From: Lachnospiraceae bacterium
GTDB taxonomy: Bacteria > Bacillota > Clostridia > Lachnospirales > Lachnospiraceae
Direction: 5' to 3'
DNA: 64,000 bases
Assembly (NCBI GenBank): GCA_024682075.1
Contig: JAIKZQ010000028.1
Span: 62,001-126,000, forward strand
The position numbers and the translations under genes are program-made. Numbering within the stretch: the first letter of the stretch is position 1; every line of letters starts with the position of its first letter. Positions 1-8,505 of this stretch are shown here, in pieces. The notes beneath the pieces were generated by a model. It had not been told where the DNA came from, did no database searches, and was given only the letters and a program-made list of their open reading frames with translations.

Positions 1-826
1 TGGGTGTTCCCCTGAACTCATCATATGAATCAACTATGTCACGGGTAGACTGAAGATTGGCGAATCTCATGTCGGAATCTTCAAGCTTTGAATAGTCGTA
101 ATGCCCTATCCTCTCGGGGAATTCCACACAGTAATGATGCCTTGTGATGCGGTCCGGCTTTAGTCCTTCTTTTCTGCAAAAGTCAAGGAAGGCTGTTATC
201 CATTCGGCGTCCTTCACTCCGCAAATGGCAGGACCGCCGACAGTGAATCTTGAGTCGAATTCCTTTATCGCAAGGAAGGTCTCCCTGAACAGCTTAAAGT
301 ATTCCTGCATGTCAGCCTTATACCAGAAGCCCGGCAGATTGGGCTCGTTCCATACCTCGATCGGCCATGTCACGACCTCCTCGCCGTAGCGGCTCATCAG
401 GTGCTTTAACAAGGCTATGACCATGTCTGTCCACAGCTTATAATCCCTGGGAGGAGTGGTATTACCCTTCCAATAGAAGATCGTCTGCTCACCGCTCGCC
501 ATCTTGTACGGCATGAAGCCCAGTTCCAGATAAGGGCGGATACCGAGTCTTATGTATGCATCAATGATGCGGTCTATGTATGTGTAGTTATATTCGACCT
601 TCGTTACGCCGTCTTCCTCATATTCGTGATAGATGGAGACGTCATCCGAAAAAAGACCGTGTCCCCTGATATAGGAAAAGCCTATCATCTTCTGCACGAA
701 TTCGAGTTCACTCAGATACTCCTCGTTAAGGGCAAGGCCGAGTCTTCCGGTGCCGACACAGTAATCGACATTATTGTTGAATGTCACTTTGGCATCTCGT
801 GTTACGACAATTTTCCGGGTTGTCAT
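1..826 (-). CDS. xynB: GH39 family beta-xylosidase, C-terminus cut by window edge
   Basis: The frame runs from an ATG at 826 off the left edge of the window, giving about 275 residues. A TAAGGAGAA ribosome binding site sits just upstream. The protein opens with a strand-rich segment, followed by a (beta/alpha)8-type region containing IEVWNEPNLPGFW; the NEP motif carries the acid/base glutamate of clan GH-A. Together with the RGHGLF segment this matches GH39, whose known members are mainly beta-xylosidases (and alpha-L-iduronidases in animals). No signal peptide is seen, so it probably removes xylose from imported xylo-oligosaccharides in the cytoplasm. It starts 38 nt downstream of the end of the 772-aa gene in the same direction. 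The nucleophile glutamate lies in the missing part. The family call is strong; the substrate is inferred. Confidence 0.85.
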   Translation of the reverse strand, partial: MTTRKIVVTRDAKVTFNNNVDYCVGTGRLGLALNEEYLSELEFVQKMIGFSYIRGHGLFSDDVSIYHEYEEDGVTKVEYNYTYIDRIIDAYIRLGIRPYLELGFMPYKMASGEQTIFYWKGNTTPPRDYKLWTDMVIALLKHLMSRYGEEVVTWPIEVWNEPNLPGFWYKADMQEYFKLFRETFLAIKEFDSRFTVGGPAICGVKDAEWITAFLDFCRKEGLKPDRITRHHYCVEFPERIGHYDYSKLEDSDMRFANLQSTRDIVDSYDEFRGTP

Positions 827-864
827 GCTTTTTCTCCTTAGATTTCCAAACGCATCGTCAACTG

Positions 865-3183
865 TCACCTTTTCTCATATAAACCGAACACACTGAAGTC
901 TATCTGTCCTTCGTGACAGCCTATCGAATAATCATCACTTGATATGCTCACATAATGAATAAGTATGCATCCGTCATAATAATAATCGACATCATATTCT
1001 TCATAGCTCCAGGTGAATGTCACAATCTGGCCGTCCTCATAAATGACCTGGCCTCTTCCGTCATCGCCCAGCACCAGGACGGGATCTTCATAACCATCGT
1101 CGCCCGGCGCCATCCATGTACCCGCCCACTCAAGTGAGACATCATCCAGACTTGTAGTTTCAACGGTATCTTCTATCACGTCATCTTCGGACACCCGGAC
1201 ATAAGAGATACCTGAAACGAACATGCTTCCGTATCCGTAACTGAAATCATCATTTGCATATCTGCCGTATTCATCATATATGTTAACGCGGCCGTAATCA
1301 TCGTTACCCTCATAATCCCAGGTAAAGTCAATCCGGCCATACATCCCCTTGACATAGACATAACCGGTTCCGTCATCGAAAAAATGATACTCATTGAAAG
1401 CACCGGACTCCGCCACATCCGCTCTCCAGGTTCCCACAATGGAATGATATCCGTCTGTCTGCTGTGTGCCTGTTTCATCTCCTTCATTTCCATAGGCTTC
1501 AGGCATCAGCAGATATGGCGGAAGTATCAGGTTTCCGTCGTTAAGGTACATATTGATATTATTAGCATTTTCTTCAGCGTTCGCACTTAAATATGCCAGT
1601 GCCAGATCATTGATGGATTCTTCATCCCAGTCGGTATCAAAAGTCACGGCATCCATCATTTCGGGATGAGTGTATAACTCCAGCACGGCATCGATCGGCA
1701 GCATCCACTCATTTATTTCCGAAACATAGATCGTCTCATCATCTCCGCCAAATACAGCTGCGGAACAACCTGCCCAAACGGTCCCCGTATCCGAATTATA
1801 TGAATCATCATAAGATATGACCCGCACATTTCCGCTTGTCACATATAGTTCGGTAATGCCTTCATCCGTATAAACGATGTAACCGGATGCGCTTCGGATA
1901 TCTATGGTCATGTTATCCGTCTGTATCTGGAGATTCTCATCCTGTGCAAGGGGTTCATCCACAAAAAAGAATATTGCTCCGCTGTTCAGATCAATCCAGT
2001 AATCCTTTTTTCTCTTGTGGATATTGATATGACTGTTTTCCATCAATGTGATGGCCCTGTCATCATTGATATAGCACCAGGCCTTGGCATTATCGTGCGT
2101 ATTGACGCAGCTGCCATCATGAAGCCTGTGTCCGTCAGACCAGCTTATGTACGCCCCGCCATCATTGGACACATCGACTATTCCCATATGATCGAGAAGC
2201 ACAAAAGTGGAAGTATTGATATATTTGCTGACCCTGGCAATAATAAGGATCACAAGCAGCACTACAAGAGACAGCACGACACGAGCCGCTGCCTTTGATG
2301 AGGCAGCAGGCTTACCGGAAGAAGTGCCGGCCGGAGCATTAGGATCCGCATAATATTTTACGGAACCGGATCCGTTATCATATGCCTCATGCCAGTCCTG
2401 CGTATATGACTTAAAGCGCTGAGGCTGGGCAAAGTTCTGCTGTGCAGAGGTGTTTTGAGGCTGAGTAAAGTTCTGCTGTGCAGAGGTGTTTTGAGGCTGA
2501 GTGAAAGTCTTCTGTGCTGAGGTGTTTTGAGGCTGAGTGAAAGTCTTCTGTGCTGAGATGTTTTGAGGCCCGGCCGTGTTACCTGCCTGTGCGGCCTTGA
2601 GTGCCCCTGCAAGTTCCTGAGCGGCCTGAGTTCTTTCATCCTGTCCGGTGCTGACCGATGGCTGAGCCTTCTGCGGATTTACGGTATGAGAAACTGAACG
2701 GGCCTGCTGTCTGAGCTGTGCCTGGCGGGCCTGTTCTTCCAGTTTTGCCTTTTGCGCCTGCTGCCTGAGCTGTGCCTGACGGGCCTGCTCCTCAAGCTTT
2801 GCCTGCTGTGCCTTCTGCCTGAGCTGCGCCTGACGCGCCTGCTCCTCCATCTTTGCACGCAGTGCCGCATCCTGTGAATTGGTGGCACCCTTATCTCCCG
2901 ATGTCTGACGGGCGCCGGATTCATATCTTGCGGCCTCTGCCTGTTTAGCGGCATCTGCAGCCTGTCTTACGGCCTCTGCCTGTTTTGCTGCTTCTGCAGC
3001 CTGTCTTGCGGCCTCTGCCTGCCTTTCGGCTTCAGCATGACGTATCTTTATCCATGGATCCTCAGCAGGTTCGGAGGCACCGAAAGAAACCGTCAGTCTG
3101 GACGATTCCTTCAGTTTGGCGCCGCACTCGCTGCACAGGATCTCACCGTCATCATTTCTCTTTCCGCATTTGGGACAGAACAT
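865..3183 (-). CDS. Zinc-ribbon, coiled-coil membrane protein with two C-terminal GTW beta domains
   Basis: The 772-aa product has clear modules. Residues 3-20 form a CxxC...CxxC zinc ribbon (MFCPKCGKRN...CSECG). Residues ~50-165 are Ala/Gln/Arg/Glu-rich coiled coil, including three 18-residue repeats of the type AKLEEQARQAQLRQQAQK. Residues ~203-253 hold four 12-residue repeats like PQNTSAQKTFTQ. One membrane segment lies near residues 300-322. The outside part contains a FecR-like stretch (IDIRSASGYIVYTDEG, ~428) and two lipocalin-like units starting SIVGTW (~584) and EWAGTW (~688). The topology suggests a cytoplasmic zinc ribbon and coiled coil linked to an extracytoplasmic sensor or adhesin. 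I do not know its function. The start is supported by the zinc ribbon and by a GGAGACG upstream. Confidence 0.8.
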   Translation of the reverse strand: MFCPKCGKRNDDGEILCSECGAKLKESSRLTVSFGASEPAEDPWIKIRHAEAERQAEAARQAAEAAKQAEAVRQAADAAKQAEAARYESGARQTSGDKGATNSQDAALRAKMEEQARQAQLRQKAQQAKLEEQARQAQLRQQAQKAKLEEQARQAQLRQQARSVSHTVNPQKAQPSVSTGQDERTQAAQELAGALKAAQAGNTAGPQNISAQKTFTQPQNTSAQKTFTQPQNTSAQQNFTQPQNTSAQQNFAQPQRFKSYTQDWHEAYDNGSGSVKYYADPNAPAGTSSGKPAASSKAAARVVLSLVVLLVILIIARVSKYINTSTFVLLDHMGIVDVSNDGGAYISWSDGHRLHDGSCVNTHDNAKAWCYINDDRAITLMENSHINIHKRKKDYWIDLNSGAIFFFVDEPLAQDENLQIQTDNMTIDIRSASGYIVYTDEGITELYVTSGNVRVISYDDSYNSDTGTVWAGCSAAVFGGDDETIYVSEINEWMLPIDAVLELYTHPEMMDAVTFDTDWDEESINDLALAYLSANAEENANNINMYLNDGNLILPPYLLMPEAYGNEGDETGTQQTDGYHSIVGTWRADVAESGAFNEYHFFDDGTGYVYVKGMYGRIDFTWDYEGNDDYGRVNIYDEYGRYANDDFSYGYGSMFVSGISYVRVSEDDVIEDTVETTSLDDVSLEWAGTWMAPGDDGYEDPVLVLGDDGRGQVIYEDGQIVTFTWSYEEYDVDYYYDGCILIHYVSISSDDYSIGCHEGQIDFSVFGLYEKR
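2420..2565. repeat. 36-nt in-frame tandem repeat, ~4 copies
   Basis: Four near-identical 36-nt units, each with GAGGTGTTTTGAGGCTGAG read on the plus strand, encode the 12-residue PQNTSAQ(K/Q)(T/N)FTQ repeats of the 772-aa protein. Such units can expand or contract by slippage. Confidence 0.75.
2695..2860. repeat. 54-nt in-frame tandem repeat, 3 copies
   Basis: Three 54-nt units, marked by GAGCTGTGCCTG(A/G)CGGGCCTG on the plus strand, encode the 18-residue coiled-coil repeats of the 772-aa protein. They are separate from the 36-nt repeat just downstream in the gene. Confidence 0.7.
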
Positions 3184-3270
3184 TTTACGTCTCCTCTCCG
3201 TCTCACTTGAAATACGTTCTAATGTTACAAAAACCCAAACTAGATTTTACCATAAAGGACGGTCCATAAC

Positions 3271-3300
3271 AAAAGGCGCCCTCTTGAAAAAGAGAGCGCC
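3271..3300 (-). terminator. Rho-independent terminator of the aldo/keto reductase gene
   Basis: On the minus strand the hairpin GGCGCTCTCTT..AAGAGGGCGCC is followed by TTTTG. It lies 63 nt past the aldo/keto reductase stop codon. Confidence 0.8.
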
Positions 3301-3362
3301 GATATATGTCACCGCACGGTCAAAGAAGCTAAGGGGAGGGTGGGAAACCGCGCGGCGAAGCA

Positions 3363-4496
3363 TTATTTTGCCTGAGCAGCTCTGATATCTTCAAGAACCT
3401 TCTGCAGATCTTCCCTGATGTTCAGATGCTGAGGGCATGCCTGCTCGCACTTGCCGCACTTCTTGCAGGCTTCGGCGGTCTTGCCTTCCTTGACCATGTT
3501 ATCCCAGTTCCAGCTGACCACACCGTAATTCTGATACATATGATAACGGTTCCACACACTGAAGTTACCGGGGATATCCACGCCGAAAGGACAAGGCATG
3601 CAGTATTTGCAGCCGGTACAGCCATTTTGAATGCGGCTGTTCATCGCTTCCTTGATGCGTTCTATCGCATCAAGTTCCGCCTCGTTCATAGGCTCAAAAT
3701 TCATGAAGGTATCAAGGTTATCATCAACCTGTTCCATGGTGGACATTCCGCTGAGAACCGTAAGGATATTCGGAAGCGTGGCAACATAACGAAGTGCAAA
3801 CGATGCGGCGCTCTTTCCGGGCCTGATCTCATTAAAGATATCCATCAGGTCATCGGAGAGCTTGGCGAGTGAACCACCCTTTACAGGCTCCATTATGGTA
3901 AGAGGAATGCCTTTTTCCTCAGCCAGCTTATATCCCTTCATTCCCGCCTGCTCGTCGGTATCCATATAGTTAAGCTGGATCTGGCAGAAATCCCAGTCAC
4001 GATAATTTATGATTTCTTCGAAGGCACCGTATTCATCATGGAAAGAAAATCCCAGGAACCTGATCTTGCCCTCTGCCTTGAGCTGTTCAAGACGTTCCAC
4101 TGTTCCGAGCTTTACCATCTTCTCCCAGCTGCCGCGGTTCATTGCATGCATCAGATAGAAATCAAAATGATCTGTCTGAAGTTTGGAAAGCTGTTCGTTA
4201 AAATACTTGTCAACATCCTCGATGGTATTGATGAACCATATGGGAAGCTTGGTCGCAAGATAATATGAATCACGCGGATATTTCTTGAGAGCTTCTCCGA
4301 CAAAAAGTTCACTTTCCCCGTTATGATACGGATAAGCGGTATCTATATAATTGACGCCGGACGCAATAGCCTTGTCGAGCATCTTCTCGGCAAGCGGTCT
4401 GTCGATCTTGCCGTCCTCTCCAACGGGAAATCTCATACATCCGAAGCCGAGCAGTGATACATCTATGCCGAGTTTTTCAAATCTTCTTTTTTCCAT
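3363..4496 (-). CDS. Aldo/keto reductase with C-terminal 4Fe-4S ferredoxin domain
   Basis: The 377-aa protein has an AKR barrel with the expected tetrad in context: D and Y in NYIDTAYPYHNGESE, K in LATKLP, and H in YLMHAMN. A C-terminal dicluster-type ferredoxin domain follows, with CTGCKYCMPCPFGVDIP near residue 293 and CKKCGKCEQACPQ near 342. This two-part architecture is the common 'predicted oxidoreductase of the aldo/keto reductase family' of anaerobic Firmicutes. It probably reduces an aldehyde or ketone with NAD(P)H, with the iron-sulfur part passing electrons. The real substrate is unknown. It is a single-gene unit with its own terminator at 3271-3300. Confidence 0.9.
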   Translation of the reverse strand: MEKRRFEKLGIDVSLLGFGCMRFPVGEDGKIDRPLAEKMLDKAIASGVNYIDTAYPYHNGESELFVGEALKKYPRDSYYLATKLPIWFINTIEDVDKYFNEQLSKLQTDHFDFYLMHAMNRGSWEKMVKLGTVERLEQLKAEGKIRFLGFSFHDEYGAFEEIINYRDWDFCQIQLNYMDTDEQAGMKGYKLAEEKGIPLTIMEPVKGGSLAKLSDDLMDIFNEIRPGKSAASFALRYVATLPNILTVLSGMSTMEQVDDNLDTFMNFEPMNEAELDAIERIKEAMNSRIQNGCTGCKYCMPCPFGVDIPGNFSVWNRYHMYQNYGVVSWNWDNMVKEGKTAEACKKCGKCEQACPQHLNIREDLQKVLEDIRAAQAK

Positions 4497-4701
4497 ATAT
4501 ACATCCTCTTATTATTCAAGCCGGCATGCTGTCAGAGTATATAACAGTTAATTGTTGTCATGCCTTTTTCACCATCACATTAAACTTATCATATGAACAT
4601 AATGCAAAAAAGCGGATTATTGTTCAGGTATATCCCATTTATTGTTCAGAATACATGACACAGTGTGAAATTCTGCGTGGCGGGGATCACAGAACACAAG
4701 A

Positions 4702-4732
4702 AAAGAGGCCGTCACTATGCGACAGCCTCTTT
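4702..4732 (-). terminator. Rho-independent terminator of HU-1
   Basis: On the minus strand AAAGAGGC...GCCTCTTTTCTTG forms a hairpin with a T-rich tail, 19 nt past the HU-1 stop codon. Confidence 0.75.
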
Positions 4733-4750
4733 GATCGCAAAAATCACAAA

Positions 4751-5035
4751 TTACTTCTTTGCACCATTAACGGCATCCTTAAGAGCCTTGCCAGCTTTGA
4801 ACTTAGGAACGGTAGCTGCGGGAATCTTGATAGCCTCGCCTGTCTGGGGATTCTTGCCCTTGCGAGCCTTTCTCTTGGAGGTCTCGAAGGTTCCGAAGCC
4901 TACAAGCTGAACCTTACCCTTTTTCTTGAGTTCCTTGGCAACTGCACCGGTGAAAGCCTTGAGAGCCTTCTCGGTCTGAGCCTTTGAAAGTCCGGTTTCC
5001 TTTGCCATTGCATCGATCAATTCTGTTTTGTTCAT
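4751..5035 (-). CDS. hup: HU family DNA-binding protein (paralogue 1)
   Basis: The 94-aa product has the full HU fold. The N-terminal helices begin MNKTELIDAMAKETGLS, the core is GKVQLVGFGTFE, and the beta-arm carries RKGKNPQTGEAIKIPA with the intercalating proline context. HU dimers bend and compact DNA in the nucleoid. A GAGAGGATAATAAAATG start context supports the ATG. A second copy lies at 19550-19834, about 15 kb away, and differs mainly in the N-terminal dimerisation half. The two genes share a promoter layout with a dyad between -35 and -10 (see regulatory entries), so common control is likely. Confidence 0.97.
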   Translation of the reverse strand: MNKTELIDAMAKETGLSKAQTEKALKAFTGAVAKELKKKGKVQLVGFGTFETSKRKARKGKNPQTGEAIKIPAATVPKFKAGKALKDAVNGAKK

Positions 5036-5081
5036 TTTATTATCCTCTCAATATATTGTGGATTTTTATGGGAACAATGTA

Positions 5082-5110
5082 ATACTACCACCATATAATG
5101 GCGTTTTCAA
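5082..5110 (-). promoter_or_regulatory. HU-1 promoter with spacer dyad
   Basis: Reading the minus strand, -35 TTGAAA (5105-5110) and -10 TAGTAT (5082-5087) are 17 nt apart. The spacer on the plus strand, CCACCATATAATGGCG, is a partial inverted repeat. It matches the spacer of the HU-2 promoter in position and in part of its sequence. Confidence 0.6.
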
Positions 5111-5211
5111 TATTTTTCGCCATGTATAGTTCAATACCCCAGGCTCCCGGGATGTTTTTTATCAAAGGCACTTATGATACTATTCTTTCATGACGAAAGG
5201 AGGATCCCGCA

Positions 5212-6390
5212 ATGTTTGATTTCAAATATTTCACACCCACAAAAGTGATCTTCGGCAAGGATTCGGAGGCAAAGCTCGGAAGTCTCATCAAAGAGTTCGG
5301 AGGCACAAAGGTACTGATCCATTACGGCGGAGGAAGCGTGGTCCGTTCGGGGCTTCTGCAAAGAGTGACAGATATTCTCGACACTGAAGGCATCGCATAT
5401 GTCACGCTCGGCGGCGCAGTTCCCAATCCCCACCTGTCTCTTGTATATGAGGGAATAGAGCTGTGCAAAAAAGAAAACGTGGATTTCCTCCTTGCAGTCG
5501 GCGGCGGAAGTGCCATAGATTCAGCCAAAGCGATCGGATACGGTCTTGCCAACGAAGGCGATGTATGGGATTTCTATGATTATAAAAGAACCGCAAAAGG
5601 CAGCGTTCCCCTGGGAGTGATCCTTACGATCGCGGCAACCGGAAGTGAGATGAGCGACTCTTCCGTAATAACCAGGGAAGAAGGACTTGTAAAGCGCGGA
5701 TACAGCAGTGATTTCGGACGTCCGAAATTTGCGATAATGAATCCCGAACTCACGATGACTCTTCCCGATTATCAGACCGCATGCGGATGCACCGACATCA
5801 TGATGCACACGATGGAGAGATACTTCACAAACGGAGGTAACATGGAGATAACCGATGCTCTGGCAGAGGGACTCCTTCGCACCGTCAAAAAGAATGCGCT
5901 GATACTTCGTGATGATCCGAAAAATTATGATGCGAGAGCCGAGGTCATGTGGGCAGGAAGCCTTGCACACAACGGGCTTACAGGATGCGGTAATGACGGC
6001 GGTGACTGGATGACCCACAAGCTAGAACATGAGCTGGGCGGGCTCTACGACGTGGCTCACGGAGCAGGACTCGCAGCAATCTGGGGAAGCTGGGCAAGAT
6101 ACGTATATAAGGATTGCCTCCACAGATTCAGAAAGTTCGCCGTTAATGTAATGGATGTCCCCGAGCAGGGAACCGACGAAGAGATAGCACTTAAAGGCAT
6201 CGAGGCAATGGAGGACTTCTACAGGAGCATAAATATGCCGACCAATCTCAGAGAGCTCGGCGTTGATGCTACGGATGAAGATCTTAAGACCATGGCTCAC
6301 AAATGCGCAGTCGGCGTAGGAGGCTCGATGGGTTCCGCCAAACTGCTCGACGAAGCTGCAATGCTTGAGATATTCAGAATGAGTAAATGA
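5212..6390 (+). CDS. bdh: Iron-containing alcohol dehydrogenase (butanol dehydrogenase type)
   Basis: The 392-aa protein starts MFDFKYFTPTKVIFGK and has the dinucleotide-binding GGGSAIDSAKAI motif. It also has the metal-binding region of group III alcohol dehydrogenases (GCTDIMMHTMERYF, with the ligand histidine motif DVAHGAGLAAIWGSWARY further on). Length and start match BdhA/YugJ-like NADPH-dependent butanol/ethanol dehydrogenases of clostridia. In the cytoplasm it would interconvert an aldehyde and its alcohol during fermentation. AAAGGAGGATCCCGC ahead of the ATG is a strong ribosome binding site. It is monocistronic, ended by the terminator at 6396-6431. The substrate is not defined by the sequence. 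Confidence 0.93.
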   Translation: MFDFKYFTPTKVIFGKDSEAKLGSLIKEFGGTKVLIHYGGGSVVRSGLLQRVTDILDTEGIAYVTLGGAVPNPHLSLVYEGIELCKKENVDFLLAVGGGSAIDSAKAIGYGLANEGDVWDFYDYKRTAKGSVPLGVILTIAATGSEMSDSSVITREEGLVKRGYSSDFGRPKFAIMNPELTMTLPDYQTACGCTDIMMHTMERYFTNGGNMEITDALAEGLLRTVKKNALILRDDPKNYDARAEVMWAGSLAHNGLTGCGNDGGDWMTHKLEHELGGLYDVAHGAGLAAIWGSWARYVYKDCLHRFRKFAVNVMDVPEQGTDEEIALKGIEAMEDFYRSINMPTNLRELGVDATDEDLKTMAHKCAVGVGGSMGSAKLLDEAAMLEIFRMSK

Positions 6391-6395
6391 TAATG

Positions 6396-6431
6396 AAAAA
6401 TGCTCCGGTCTTTTAGCCGGAGCATTTTTTT
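6396..6431 (+). terminator. Rho-independent terminator of the alcohol dehydrogenase gene
   Basis: The stem TGCTCCGG..CCGGAGCA is flanked by A5 and T7, directly after the stop codon. Confidence 0.9.
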
Positions 6432-6517
6432 GTTAGAATAACATAGCTGTGATGAAAGCTATAATAACAGGCATTTCACGAACAGAAATATGATCATATA
6501 TGGAAAGGCCCAAAACT

Positions 6518-7186
6518 ATGAGTCGTAATAGCAGAAGAATAATCCTTCCGTTCGTTTTCCTGTGGTCCATCACCTGGATCATGATGATAAAGTTTTATGA
6601 TGTCTATACGATAGGCCCTCAGGGGACCGAGATAGGTCTGTCGAGTCTCAATCTTTGGTTCAGGGACCTCTTCGACTATCCCGCGCTCGGATTTTTCAGA
6701 ACTCCCTACCTGATAACAGAGTTCATCGGATATCTCTCGCTTCTGCTCTGCGGATTCTGGGGCTGCATCGGAATATATCAGTGGGTCAAAGAAAAGGACA
6801 TAAACGCTGTGGACAAAACTATTTTTGCCACAGGCGTGCTGTATGCGATCACCATCGTCCTGTATGTAGTCTTTGAAAAACTGGTCGTAAACTACAGGCC
6901 CATCATCATGCCGGGCGATTCCGAGGTAGAGCCTTCTTTTCCCTCCTCGCATACAATGCTCTCGATCATAGCCCTGGGAAGCACTCACTACCTGATCGGC
7001 TATTTTCTTGAAGATACGAAGTACAAAAAACTCATACGTCCTCTTCAGATCGCCTGCTCCGTGCTCATAGCCGTCTGCGTGATCGGAAGGCTCGTCTGCG
7101 GAGTGCACTGGTTCTCGGACATAGTCGGAGGAATCCTCATCAGCACCACTCTTCTGATCATTTATTCATTCTTTGCCGAGGTATGA
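6518..7186 (+). CDS. PAP2 family membrane phosphatase
   Basis: The 222-aa membrane protein has about six hydrophobic segments. It carries the PAP2 signature: RP in VVNYRPI, the SxxxPSxHT block as PSFPSSHTM, and R-x5-H-x3-D as GRLVCGVHWFSD. Such enzymes dephosphorylate lipid phosphates (phosphatidate or undecaprenyl pyrophosphate) at the outer face of the membrane. The start at 6518 is preferred over an in-frame ATG at 6500, because GGAAAGG lies nine bases ahead of it. It converges with the Dabb gene, with two bases between the stop codons. Undecaprenyl pyrophosphate recycling would fit the polysaccharide locus in this window, but that is inference. Confidence 0.88.
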   Translation: MSRNSRRIILPFVFLWSITWIMMIKFYDVYTIGPQGTEIGLSSLNLWFRDLFDYPALGFFRTPYLITEFIGYLSLLLCGFWGCIGIYQWVKEKDINAVDKTIFATGVLYAITIVLYVVFEKLVVNYRPIIMPGDSEVEPSFPSSHTMLSIIALGSTHYLIGYFLEDTKYKKLIRPLQIACSVLIAVCVIGRLVCGVHWFSDIVGGILISTTLLIIYSFFAEV

Positions 7187-7188
7187 TA

Positions 7189-7491
7189 TCAAACCTCGTA
7201 ATCAAAGCTGCTCCTGATCTTAACAAAAGGCCTGACCTTGCCGTCCGCCACTTCTACGTGTGCGGGATGGGCTGAATAAGCCTTGAGGGCATCAAAGTCT
7301 TCAAACAGAGAATCCAGCATAAGGTCTCCGGTCGATCCGGGAAGCTTTTCGATGTTGACTCTGATCTCTTTGATCTCAGAGACTTTGTCCTTAAGGCCTT
7401 CGAGACCTTCCTTGATCCCGGCTGCTATCTTCCGCTTCTCCTCATCCGAATACTCATCCTTAAGTGTCCATACTATCACATGTCTGACCAT
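7189..7491 (-). CDS. Dabb family (stress-responsive A/B barrel) protein
   Basis: The 100-aa protein starts MVRHVIVWTLKDEYS and ends in a beta strand with FVKIRSSFDYEV. It includes the conserved HP...V segment (SAHPAHVEVADGKVRPFV), typical of dimeric ferredoxin-like Dabb proteins. Members are small cytosolic proteins, some with lyase or cyclase activity in plants; bacterial roles are mostly unknown. The start at 7491 has AAAGGAGAATGAT ahead of it. A longer reading upstream (to 7719) is rejected because the extra 76 residues show no family similarity and cover palindromic DNA. Confidence 0.85.
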   Translation of the reverse strand: MVRHVIVWTLKDEYSDEEKRKIAAGIKEGLEGLKDKVSEIKEIRVNIEKLPGSTGDLMLDSLFEDFDALKAYSAHPAHVEVADGKVRPFVKIRSSFDYEV

Positions 7492-7903
7492 ATCATTCTC
7501 CTTTTCATTGTGTCCGGAAACCATCCGGATCCATTCCATAGTCATAATAACATAACCTTTCCCGGGAAAAAATGATCCTGATACCGGTATCAGAAGGGCA
7601 AACCGGCCGGTGTATCCATAAAGGTAATATTTCACGTATATAACAGGTGTAATTTGTGCATATAGTATCTTTGAAGCAAATGAAGCCGCCCTTAAAGGTG
7701 CTTTTAAATTGTCTGACAATTTATCTGCGGCATTTATCTTGATGATCCGTATATGAGCAATTCAGGCCTTTTCATAAGTCCGGATAAGAATAAACATGAC
7801 ACCGATGTCACTGCCATATGATTCGGAGCAAAAAATGAGTGATCAGTCAAAAATCTAGATCCATAGGGCATTCATAGCTCTTTTCCGAATGCGTTTGAGC
7901 ATT
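7492..7903. promoter_or_regulatory. Intergenic region with two perfect palindromes
   Basis: This region, together with the terminator that follows it, is a gap of 468 bases with no convincing gene. It contains CTGATACCGGTATCAG (7578-7593, a perfect 16-bp palindrome), ACCGGCCGGT (7602-7611), and AAATTGTCTGACAATTT (7706-7722, two 8-bp arms around one base). These look like binding sites of dimeric regulators for the Dabb gene on the minus strand. The regulator is not identifiable. Confidence 0.5.
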
Positions 7904-7932
7904 AAAATAGCAGGTGTTACTGCCTGCTATTT
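7904..7932 (-). terminator. Rho-independent terminator of the ProX operon
   Basis: On the minus strand AAATAGCAGG..CCTGCTATTTTAA forms a hairpin with a short T run, 28 nt past the ProX stop. It closes the operon that starts at 10430. Confidence 0.75.
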
Positions 7933-7959
7933 ACCGGTATATACTTTATGACTTGCGTG

Positions 7960-8505
7960 TCAGTCCTCTCCGGTCAGGTGTACCGTCATATGATCATGGC
8001 CGGTCGAGGGCAGGAATTTCTCCAGAACATCAGAAGTTTTGATCTTAAGGCTCGAAGTACACACACAGGGATGACATCCGATGTATTCAGCCTTCAAAAC
8101 ATCCTCGTCTATAAGAAGCCTGACCTGATGATCCGTGTCATTCATAAGTCCCATCACGCTGACAGCGCCCGGTTCTATGTCCAGATATCTGAGCATGTCC
8201 TCGCCTTCGGCAAAAGACAGTCTTGCGGAATTAATCTGGGATGAAAGTTCCTTGGTCTTGAATTTCTTGTCACCCGGCATAAGCAGAAGATAAAATGCCG
8301 TCTTCTGGCGATTGCACAAAAACAGGTTCTTGCACATGACCACGTCAAGTGCCTCATCGATCTCGTTACAGGCTTCCATCGTAGTGGCAGGTTCATGATC
8401 CGCCCTCATATAGGATATGCCAAGACTATCCAGCCTGTCATAAGTCCTGATCTCCCTGAGGAGTCTTGAATCGGTATCAGAAGGTCTTCCTTCACAAAGC
8501 TTCAT
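7960..8505 (-). CDS. proX: Prolyl-tRNA deacylase, YbaK/ProX family
   Basis: The 181-aa protein has the YbaK-type editing fold. The pattern includes SYMRADHEPATTMEACNEID near the N-terminus, the central KNLFLCNRQK (the lysine and CNR are typical of trans-editing ProX), and the C-terminal GAVSVMGLMND and HPCVCTSSLKI. These proteins hydrolyse Ala or Cys mischarged on tRNA-Pro. The start at 8505 is chosen because GGAGATGG precedes it; an ATG five codons earlier lacks a good site. It overlaps the HD-domain gene by 14 nt, indicating translational coupling as the last gene of a five-gene operon. Confidence 0.88.
   Translation of the reverse strand: MKLCEGRPSDTDSRLLREIRTYDRLDSLGISYMRADHEPATTMEACNEIDEALDVVMCKNLFLCNRQKTAFYLLLMPGDKKFKTKELSSQINSARLSFAEGEDMLRYLDIEPGAVSVMGLMNDTDHQVRLLIDEDVLKAEYIGCHPCVCTSSLKIKTSDVLEKFLPSTGHDHMTVHLTGED

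Noticed and set aside
4454..4987. 177-aa plus-strand frame opposite HU-1
   Set aside because: It crosses the HU terminator and is antisense to the HU gene; it has no independent support.
7492..7719. N-terminal extension of the Dabb protein
   Set aside because: The start at 7491 has a strong ribosome binding site and the extra sequence covers the palindromes.
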